DNA of 64,000 bases from Lachnospiraceae bacterium M18-1. GTDB taxonomy: Bacteria > Bacillota > Clostridia > Lachnospirales > Lachnospiraceae. The stretch is taken from the NCBI GenBank assembly GCA_000403295.2, contig KE159612.1:186001-250000 (forward strand), given 5' to 3'. Numbering within the stretch: the first letter of the stretch is position 1; the number at the start of each line of letters is the position of its first letter. The position numbers were made by a program, and so were the translations under genes. The notes under the pieces were generated by a model, which worked only from the letters and a program-made list of their open reading frames with translations, was not told where the DNA came from and did no database searches. Below are positions 27,197-34,141 of the stretch, piece by piece.

Positions 27197-29116
27197 ATGA
27201 AGTTATACTTTGATAAACGTCTCAAAGATCCTACCTATTACGCACAGCAAGGTATCCGAAATGGGAAAAAAACTACCACTAGAAATGTTAGGAACTTCGG
27301 TAAGCATTCCGAACTTCTGAAGATAACTGACGATCCGGAAGCCTATGTAAGAGAAGAAATCAGAAAAATGAATGAAGAGTACCGCGTTGGAAAGGTTGCT
27401 TTTAACCTGACTGCCGATTTTAACGAAAAGGTGAAGCACACCGATCAAGAAGCCTCTTCCTCCAACTGGGTCAACATCGGATATTTCTTTCTTCAGAATA
27501 TTATGAAAAACCTTAACCTTAAAGAATTCTTTCGCCAGAAAGCCGACACACGTAGAATTACATATGACTGCTTTACAATCTCACGTTTCCTTACCTACGC
27601 AAGAGTCCTCGACCCCGGCTCCAAGCTTGCCACATGGAACCGCCGGGATTCCTATTACGAGCAGCCGGATTTCGATTACCAGCATATCCTCCGGTTTATG
27701 GACCTTTTAGAAAATAATTATGACGATTACCTGACGTGGCTTTTTAAGTACAGCAATTCTATCGTCAAACGCGATACTTCGGTCCTTTATTATGACTGTA
27801 CGAATTTTTACTTTGAGTGTGAGCAGCCCGACGAAGATATTGTAGATGAAGTGACCGATGAGGTGATCAATGGATTGAGAAAATATGGCCTGAGTAAAGA
27901 ACACCGCCCGAACCCGATTGTAGAAATGGGACTTTTCATGGACAGCAGGGGCATCCCCATCACCATGTGCCTCCATTCCGGGAATACCAGTGAACAGCTT
28001 ACAGCAATCCCCTTGGAAGAAGAGGTCCTTAAAATGTTGGATGATTCCAAATTCATTTATTGTGCGGATGCGGGCCTGGGGTCCTATAACATCCGTAAAT
28101 TCAACAGTATGGGGGGCCGCGCCTTTATTGTAACCCAGTCCATCAAAAAACTTAGTAATACACTCAAACAAGCGGTATTCAATGACTTTGAATACAGGCT
28201 ACTTTCCAATGACACCCCGGTAAAAATAGAAGATATGAAGGGCTTTGACAGACACAAGAAAGAGAATCTGAAACTATATAATGATTTTGCGTATAAAGTG
28301 ATCCCTGCAGATAAAGTCGTCGATCTCGGGCTGTACGAAGAAAAAATTTTGAAAAATGGCAAAATCAAACGCGTGAAAGCAACCGGTGCCCTCAAACAGC
28401 GTCTGATCATAACTTTTTCAAGAAAAATGATGGAATATCAGAGGACTGTACGTGACCGCCAGGTCGAGCGTACACGAAAACTGTTAGAGAAGAAAGATCC
28501 GGAAGAAATAAAAAAAGGCCCGAATGATGTGAAACGGTTCATGAAGAGGATCACCCATACAAAATCTGGCGAAAAAGCAACCGTTGAATATATTCTCGAT
28601 GAATCCAAGATTGCCGAGGAAGAAAAATATGACGGATATTATGCCGTAGCAACAAACCTTTGTGATTCAGCCGGGGATATCCTGGCAGTTTCCCACAAGA
28701 GGTACCAGATAGAGGATTGTTTCAGAATCATGAAAACAAATTTCACCGGGAGACCTGTAAACCACCGACTGCCGAACCGCATCAGAGCACACTTTCTGAT
28801 CTGTTATACGGCATTGCTGGTATATCGTTTGCTTGAAGTCAGGCTGGAGGATCAGGGGACACATGTCACCCCTGAAAATCTGATCACTACATTGAAAAAC
28901 ATGAATGTAACGAACATACATGATGTCGAGTATCTGGCACTCTATAATGGAAGCAAAGCACTTGATGCACTAAATCAATTAACATCTTTGGATCTGGACA
29001 GACTCCACTACAAACCTACGGAGCTAAACAAAAAAATAAAAAAAAGTAAGCAAGAAATAATCCGTACCTATTCAAAATCATCAATATTTGCTAAACTGTG
29101 CCTTAATGAGAGTTGA
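27197..29116 (+). CDS. IS1634-family DDE transposase
   Basis: This 639-residue protein has the IS1634/IS4-superfamily layout: an N-terminal region (MKLYFDKRLKDPTYYAQQG), then a DDE domain with YYDCTNFYFE (first aspartate near 202), IYCADAGLGSYNIRKF (second near 288) and the YRE-like segment HKRYQIEDCFRIMKTNFTGR (glutamate near 511). The length is normal for the family and the frame is intact, so the enzyme may be active. Its element is interrupted only downstream, in non-coding DNA. A GAGGTG lies just before ATG 27197. Confidence 0.93.
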   Translation: MKLYFDKRLKDPTYYAQQGIRNGKKTTTRNVRNFGKHSELLKITDDPEAYVREEIRKMNEEYRVGKVAFNLTADFNEKVKHTDQEASSSNWVNIGYFFLQNIMKNLNLKEFFRQKADTRRITYDCFTISRFLTYARVLDPGSKLATWNRRDSYYEQPDFDYQHILRFMDLLENNYDDYLTWLFKYSNSIVKRDTSVLYYDCTNFYFECEQPDEDIVDEVTDEVINGLRKYGLSKEHRPNPIVEMGLFMDSRGIPITMCLHSGNTSEQLTAIPLEEEVLKMLDDSKFIYCADAGLGSYNIRKFNSMGGRAFIVTQSIKKLSNTLKQAVFNDFEYRLLSNDTPVKIEDMKGFDRHKKENLKLYNDFAYKVIPADKVVDLGLYEEKILKNGKIKRVKATGALKQRLIITFSRKMMEYQRTVRDRQVERTRKLLEKKDPEEIKKGPNDVKRFMKRITHTKSGEKATVEYILDESKIAEEEKYDGYYAVATNLCDSAGDILAVSHKRYQIEDCFRIMKTNFTGRPVNHRLPNRIRAHFLICYTALLVYRLLEVRLEDQGTHVTPENLITTLKNMNVTNIHDVEYLALYNGSKALDALNQLTSLDLDRLHYKPTELNKKIKKSKQEIIRTYSKSSIFAKLCLNES

Positions 29117-29177
29117 TCTTTTATATCATCACCAAGTTATCTGTACTTTGACAAAAAAATCCACCCAGCAGTTTCTG

Positions 29178-30836
29178 CTAAGTGGACGCACCTGGACGAT
29201 TTGTACGACAGGACTCCGGTATGGATTCTGACCATGGTAATAGTTGCTGGAGATCTTCTTTTGACGGGAATGGCCCCAGATCTTTCATACGTTCCAGTAT
29301 GTAAGCCACATAGTCATATGGCTTAAGCCCATTCAGTAACGCCGTCTCCGTGATGCTGTATACGGTCGCGCTGGCCTCCGCGCCTTTGATGCTTTTGGAG
29401 AACAGCCAGTTGCGGCGGCCAATGGCAAAGTTCTTGACCGCCCTCTCCGCGGCCGAGTTATCGATACTCAGATGTCCGTCTTCCAGATAGGCTTTGAGGT
29501 ATTTTTCCTGATTTAAAGCGTATAAAACGGCCTCTCCTATTTTAGAAGACCGGTTTACAGAGCCTTCCAAAGTATGCAGCCATCCGAAGAAAGCCTCTAA
29601 AAGCGGTTTTGACTGCTTCTGACGCTCAGCATATCTTTCCTCAGGAGATTGGTTACGGATTAGTTCCTCTATCTTATAAAGCATGCCGATCCGTGCCATT
29701 GCCTGGTATGCAGTTGTTTCTTTCAGCTGTTCTTTGGTAAAGCCCTTTTTTAAAGGGGTCAGGGCTTCATCAAAACGCCGCCTTGCGTGTGCCATGCACC
29801 CTGTCACGGTGATCTGCTCCGGGAGGCCGTGGTAAGCCTGGTATCCATCACAGGTCAGATAGCCACGGAACTCATCCCCCAGGAATTCCACCGGATGGTA
29901 TCCACCCCTGGTCCTTTCATATTGGAAGAGGACCATCCGTGGGGATCCGCTGTATTCATCCGTAAGATACACCCACATCCAGTTCTGGGTTGTCCCTTTT
30001 TGCTCGGGCTCATCGATCACCTGGAGTCGGGTTTCATCACAGTGGATATATCTGCTGCGCAGGAATTCTTCCCTCATCAGGTCATAGATCGGCTGCAGGT
30101 ACCGTTTTGCGCACAGGATGATCCAGTTAGCCATGGTCTTTGTTGACAGGTTCAGGTTATATCTTGCGAACTCCCTCTCCTGTCGCGCAAGCGGCATCCC
30201 GTTCACATATTTCGCATTCATAATGCCGGCAACGAGGGATGGTGTCGCAACACTGCCTTTGAGAAGTGACGGATCTTTCTGCGGGCGCTTCATCATCCCG
30301 CATTTGGGACAGGCATAAACATAGGTGGTCTCCTCCACCACTTCAAATCGGGCAGGGATGAATTTCAAATATTTTACGGTCTCCGTAGTCACCACTTTAT
30401 ATTTTGTCCCACATTCAGGGCAGAATCTGTCGTTTCCTTCTAATTTATGTTTGATCACTTCTGTGGTTTCAAAAGCGGAAAGGTCCTCTTCCTTTTTTCC
30501 GGTTGGTTTTTTACGTTTATAAGATTTTGGATGGATCTCCTCCATCTCTGGCTCGGCTGCATTGGGATCGGCCTCCTGCTCCGCCTCATTGAACAGGTCC
30601 ATCTGCTCATAGCCTTCCGCGTATTTTTCGCTGGAAGAGCCAAACTGCTTCCTCTGCGCAAGTGCCAGCCGATCCGAAAGCAGTGCATTCATAAACTCCA
30701 GTTCCTTCGTTTTTTCTTTCAGGAGCTGGATCTCTGTTTCCTGTTTTTTCTGATGCACCTGCATGGCCTGTATCAATGTGATGATATTCTCTTTGCTCAT
30801 ATCCTGCAATTGTTTTTCAGAAAAAAGCGGTTCCAT
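29178..30836 (-). CDS. tnpC: IS66 transposase TnpC
   Basis: This 552-residue IS66 transposase has an N-terminal leucine-zipper-like coiled coil (about 10-60), an acidic linker, a zinc-finger (FCPECGTKY with YACPKCGMM near 140-180) and a DDE domain. The DDE residues are seen in HCDETRLQV, LTCDGYQAYHG and DNSAAERAVKNFAIGRRNWLF. The C-terminal IS66 extension (YSITETALLNGLKPYDYVAY) is complete. The frame is unbroken. It is transcribed last in the tnpABC order. Confidence 0.96.
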   Translation of the reverse strand: MEPLFSEKQLQDMSKENIITLIQAMQVHQKKQETEIQLLKEKTKELEFMNALLSDRLALAQRKQFGSSSEKYAEGYEQMDLFNEAEQEADPNAAEPEMEEIHPKSYKRKKPTGKKEEDLSAFETTEVIKHKLEGNDRFCPECGTKYKVVTTETVKYLKFIPARFEVVEETTYVYACPKCGMMKRPQKDPSLLKGSVATPSLVAGIMNAKYVNGMPLARQEREFARYNLNLSTKTMANWIILCAKRYLQPIYDLMREEFLRSRYIHCDETRLQVIDEPEQKGTTQNWMWVYLTDEYSGSPRMVLFQYERTRGGYHPVEFLGDEFRGYLTCDGYQAYHGLPEQITVTGCMAHARRRFDEALTPLKKGFTKEQLKETTAYQAMARIGMLYKIEELIRNQSPEERYAERQKQSKPLLEAFFGWLHTLEGSVNRSSKIGEAVLYALNQEKYLKAYLEDGHLSIDNSAAERAVKNFAIGRRNWLFSKSIKGAEASATVYSITETALLNGLKPYDYVAYILERMKDLGPFPSKEDLQQLLPWSESIPESCRTNRPGAST

Positions 30837-30988
30837 GATCCAGCCCTCCTATCTCTTGTGGTCTGAGAAAAGTATATCATGAAACCGCTCTGTTTTCGAG
30901 AGGAAACCGGATGGAAAAACAGAGGAAAATTCATGGAAAACTGCCACTTTTTCAGCTTTTTGCGAATTGACAGGAAAATCGGTGTAGA

Positions 30989-31342
30989 TTAGATTGTGAT
31001 CTTCGGATGATGTTCCTCAAAAGCGCCTTTTGGGTCGAGGGACAGTCCATCACATAACCAATGAATTTCCTTTAAGGTCACTTTTTTCAACTCATCCGGC
31101 GTATCCGGCCAGCGGAAGTAATTGCGGTCGAGCCGCTTCATCAGGATCCAGAAACCGGATCCGTCCCATTGAAGGATTTTGATGGATGTCCGTCTGCGGT
31201 TACAGAAGGCGAACATGCAACGGGAATACGGATCCAGATGGAATTTTAGCTTTATGATCGCGGCCAGGCCGTTATAGCTCTTGCGCAGGTCTGTACTGCC
31301 GCAGGCCAGGTATACGGTGGTCCCGCCTGCCAGGTCAAGCAT
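30989..31342 (-). CDS. tnpB: IS66 accessory protein TnpB
   Basis: This 117-residue protein has the typical IS66 TnpB (Orf2) sequence: VYLACGSTDLRKSYNGLAAI, MFAFCNRRRTSIKILQWDGS and RFxWP-like FRWPDTPDEL. TnpB is required with TnpC for transposition of IS66 elements, though its biochemical role is unclear. It overlaps tnpA by 8 bases. Confidence 0.95.
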   Translation of the reverse strand: MLDLAGGTTVYLACGSTDLRKSYNGLAAIIKLKFHLDPYSRCMFAFCNRRRTSIKILQWDGSGFWILMKRLDRNYFRWPDTPDELKKVTLKEIHWLCDGLSLDPKGAFEEHHPKITI

Positions 31343-31679
31343 AATTTCTTAGCGTGTGGATCAAAGAGGCCATCAGTTCACACGGGCAACCGGTGCTGAC
31401 CTCGATCCGGATGCTTCCTGGAAGATGGATCGTTATGGGAGGATACTCCGACAACAGTTGGGAGGAAACCTCTAACTCAGAAGGGAGCCTGGCAAAGACT
31501 GGTTCCATCCCTTGATCCAATTCGGACGGCTTCTGCATTTGTTTTCTGATCCAATAACTAAAGGTTGATTGTGGGATCTGATGCTTCTGACACCATTCTT
31601 TTCTTGACAATCCGCTTTTTTGGAAATCCTGAATCCGCTTCATCCAGAAATCTTCTTTTGTAAGGTTCGTTTCATTCAT
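31335..31679 (-). CDS. tnpA: IS66 accessory protein TnpA
   Basis: This 114-residue protein starts with a helix-turn-helix region (FWMKRIQDFQKSGLSRKEWC, QKHQIPQSTFSYWIRK) as in IS66 TnpA (Orf1), followed by a short beta part (ITIHLPGSIRIEVSTGCP). It probably binds the element ends. It is the first gene of the IS66 set, with AGGAGGTACTG upstream of its start. Confidence 0.92.
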   Translation of the reverse strand: MNETNLTKEDFWMKRIQDFQKSGLSRKEWCQKHQIPQSTFSYWIRKQMQKPSELDQGMEPVFARLPSELEVSSQLLSEYPPITIHLPGSIRIEVSTGCPCELMASLIHTLRNYA

Positions 31680-31874
31680 AGGCAGTACCTCCTTGATTTG
31701 GAGCTATTGTATCAAAAATGATGGTGGATTCATAGATACGGATTATTTCGTGCTTACAAAAAAAATATTGGGGTAGTGTTTACATACAACATTTTTATCG
31801 AAAGAAAACTCCGGTAATCCTAGTGTTTATAAGGGTTATCGGAGTTTCTAAACGTCTAAAGTGTCGAAAACGGG

Positions 31875-31938
31875 ATATTGAGACTGAATATCAAGTATAA
31901 AAGTTCAATACATCATTTTTACTTATGATGATGCTGCC
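31875..31938 (+). repeat. right copy of the 62-64 bp direct repeat
   Basis: Base-for-base identical to 26998-27061 and directly adjacent to the right inverted repeat of the IS1634 element. See the left copy. Confidence 0.85.
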
Positions 31939-32001
31939 ATATTAAAGTATATTCAAATAAAGAGATTATTATGAATATAAATTTCAGAAAAGAGGTTCCC
32001 C

Positions 32002-32270
32002 ATGATCATCAGTAAATTTTCCGAAGCCGCAGGCCTCCGCGCCTCCGCGCTCCGCTACTATGAAAAAAGGGCCTGCTGCGTGTAAACCGGGACCCGGCCG
32101 GAAGGCGGGACTACAGCGAGGACGACATCGAATGGGTCAAATTCCTGCAGCGTCTCAAAGATACCGGAATGCTGCTCCGGGACATCCGGCATTATTCCGA
32201 CCTGCGGTATCAGGGCGACAGCACCGTGGAGGAGCGTATGGCCCTGCTGGTCCGGCACAGACCAAACTGA
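32002..32270 (+). pseudogene. MerR-family regulator, frameshifted and truncated
   Basis: The start reads MIISKFSEAAGLRASALRYY then EK in one frame. The homologous continuation GLLRVNRDPAGRRDYSEDDI, EWVKFLQRLKDTGMLLRDIR and YSDLRYQGDSTVEERMALLV follows in another, after one extra base in the A6G3 run near 32061-32069. The effector part ends after about 85 residues, where sequence switches to the tail of a transporter on the other strand (about 32262). The helix-turn-helix, wing and start of the dimer helix of a MerR protein are recognisable. It is not functional as read. Confidence 0.8.
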
Positions 32271-33430
32271 TCAGTGCAACGATCGTGGAATAGATTCCAA
32301 CATAGATGGTATCGCCGTTTCCATAATTGATCAGTAAGGTACAGATCGTCGGAACTATACCCGCTACTAAAAAGCTGGGAACATGGTACACGAAGGAAAT
32401 TCCAGAATACCGTACCTCTGTTTCAAAGTAAGAAGACCAGAGGGAGCCGATGCAGGCCCAGATCAGGTTGTATGCAATACTCCATCCAAGAACAACTCCG
32501 ATGATCGTAACCCAGAGATTGCCGCCGCTGATCTCGATGACCTTCAAGGTCGGGATACTCAGGATAGCAGACGCCGCAGCGCCGATTACGAAAGTCTTTG
32601 TATTGCCAAGATTCTGCGCGCACCAGCCGCCGAACAGCGTAAACGGGATTTTGAAAATGCAGGCAATAATTGTAATGATATATGTATGGATCAGAGGCAT
32701 TCCCAGCCATCCCGTACAGTAAGACAGAATCCATACGATGAAAATGTTGTAGAACGTTCCATCAACCCACCTGGTTCCGCTTCCGAGAAGCAATGTCGGC
32801 CAGTAATTTTTAACCATGTGGACAAATCCAACCTTCGCCTTTTTACCCTCAGCTTCCTGCTGCTCCAATTTTGCCTGAGCCGCCTTAAAGTCCGCGGTCT
32901 CCATCATTTCACCCTTCAGGCGAACTGCGATAACAGTCAGAACGATGGCAGACAGGAACGGAATCCTCCATCCCCATGTAAAGAAGATGCTCTCATCCAG
33001 AAAATAATTCGGCAGCGCGATCAGGATAGAAGAAAGTCCGAATCCGATCGGCAGTCCGATCTGCGGGATACAGGAAATGAAATTCCTCCTTGATTCCGGT
33101 ACATTTTCATAAGCCATCAGGATTCCGCCGCCCCAGGTACCGCCTCGTCCGAAGCACTGGAACAGACGCATAGCCTGCAGGATAAATACAACAGCGATTC
33201 CCGCTGATTCCGCCGGCGGGAGCAGTCCGATGACTGAAGTAGAAATTCCCATCATCAGCAGAGAAGTATACATGGTGAACTTACGTCCCGTTTTATCTCC
33301 GATGTGTCCGAAAAATACCGCACCGAAAGGTCCGGCAATATAACCGATCGCAAAGGACATGTACGAAAGGATCAGAGCGGTGACTTCATTGCCGCTGATC
33401 GAAAAGAAGACCTTGGATGTATCCGTAGAA
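32263..33430 (-). pseudogene. MFS transporter (metabolite:H+ symporter type), truncated at both ends
   Basis: On the minus strand about 390 residues match MHS-type MFS transporters: ALILSYMSFAIGYIAGPFGA, FFGHIGDKTGRKFTMY (the loop 2-3 motif), FGRGGTWGGGILMAYENVPE and ETEVRYSGISFVYHVPSF. The first membrane helix and start are missing upstream of about 33430, where a GlpP fragment begins on the other strand. The C-terminus stops after STIVALISLVCA at about 32263, where MerR debris begins. The long open frame through the neighbours is accidental. About ten membrane helices remain. Confidence 0.82.
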
Positions 33431-33766
33431 TTTATATTGAGAAATGCCGGTGCGGACGGAATCGTAAGCACAAAGCCAAATCTTGTCAAGGAGGCGCAGA
33501 AGCAGGGTTTTATCGCGATACAGAGGACCTTTCTGGTGGATTCGATCGCATTAAATTCCCTGGAAAAACAGGTGGAGCTGTCCATGCCCAGCGCCATAGA
33601 GATCATGCCCGGGATCATGCCGGACATTATCAGGCAGGTCAAACATGCCGTGAACATTCCGGTGATATCCGGAGGGCTCCTGTCAGAAAAAAAGCATGTC
33701 ATCACGGCGCTGTCCGCCGGTGCAGATGCGGTGTCCACCACAAACCATGCGTTGTGGTATGCATGA
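33429..33766 (+). pseudogene. GlpP-type glycerol-3-phosphate antiterminator, C-terminal fragment
   Basis: From about 33429 the plus strand reads VEFILRNAGADGIVSTKPNL, FIAIQRTFLVDSIALNSLEK, then EIMPGIMPDIIRQVKHAVNI and VISGGLLSEKKHVITALSAG, ending at TTNHALWYA. This is the second half of the GlpP TIM-barrel-like antiterminator (about 180-190 residues when whole). The first 70-80 residues are absent. In intact form GlpP binds glycerol-3-phosphate and leader RNA of glp operons. Here it only marks a past rearrangement. Confidence 0.72.
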
Positions 33767-33782
33767 TCTGATACGAACGCCC

Positions 33783-33892
33783 AGAGGGGCTGTAGGGAAA
33801 TGACTGTATTACTGCCGATATTGCTGCGGTTCATGATACCTCGCAGCAATAGCCTGCGGAAGGACAGCATTCCCTGACAGCCCCTCTTTTTA
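33783..33892 (+). terminator. nested-hairpin terminator-like structure
   Basis: AGAGGGGCTGTAGGGAA (33783-33799) pairs with TTCCCTGACAGCCCCTCT (33870-33887) with one mismatch or bulge, followed by TTTTTAT. Inside the 70-base interval, ATTGCTGCG (33820-33828) pairs with CGCAGCAAT (33842-33850). A two-level stem with a T run could end transcription from the left. Confidence 0.5.
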
Positions 33893-33895
33893 TTT

Positions 33896-34008
33896 GCGGC
33901 GTCCGGCCAACAAAGTTACATTTGCAATAATATCCAGCCACTCGCCAAAGCCGGCTTAAAATGGGCTGGATACTGTTACTGGAGCACCCAAAGGGTGTGA
34001 ACAGTAAC
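33896..34008 (-). repeat. GTTAC-ended structured repeat, copy A (partial, inverted)
   Basis: Read on the minus strand, it starts GTTACTGTTCACACCC at 34008 and shares the interior of copies B1/B2: a GGGTGCTC hairpin, then ATCCAGCCCATT...GGCTGGAT and TTGGCCGGACGCCG. The distal closing arm is missing; the copy runs into the T run of the preceding hairpin. Confidence 0.7.
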
Positions 34009-34048
34009 CACACATGCCCTGCCCTTGGGGATAAAAACCGGATTCATA

Positions 34049-34078
34049 TTGACACCAAAATACGTAAAGAGGTATAAT
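34049..34078 (+). promoter_or_regulatory. consensus sigma-A promoter for the sensor kinase gene
   Basis: TTGACA (34049-34054) and TATAAT (34073-34078), both perfect, are separated by 18 bases. Transcription should start near 34085, so an in-frame upstream ATG at 34025 cannot be the start of the kinase. Confidence 0.8.
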
Positions 34079-34141
34079 ATTATTGTAATAATCCACTTGT
34101 ATCATTCCATTGCTGAAAAGGGTCATCCAGTGAAAAGAGAA

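Larger units (their letters stand above)
29140..31790 (-). mobile_element. IS66-family element nested in the IS1634 right end (limits approximate)
   Basis: Three minus-strand genes in the order tnpA-tnpB-tnpC make a complete IS66 set. It lies between the stop of the IS1634 transposase and that element's right inverted repeat, so IS66 inserted later. I could not identify its terminal repeats or the expected 8-bp duplication with confidence, so the outer limits are estimates. Confidence 0.75.
27062..31874. mobile_element. IS1634-family insertion element, interrupted by IS66
   Basis: The left end reads CCCGGGTCTTCGACAGTTT (from 27060) and the right end, reverse complemented, CCCGTTTTCGACACTTT (to 31874), forming terminal inverted repeats. 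Identical 62-64 bp direct repeats lie immediately outside. IS1634-family elements such as IS1549 are known for unusually long target duplications. Inside are the transposase (27197-29116) and, near the right end, an IS66 element. The last 80 bases also hold a hairpin (ACTCCGGTAATCC with GGGTTATCGGAGT, 31809-31846). Confidence 0.8.

Noticed and set aside
32155..33870. A single 571-residue minus-strand transporter
   Set aside because: Only about 32263-33430 matches an MFS protein; both ends are the reverse strand of MerR and GlpP fragments.
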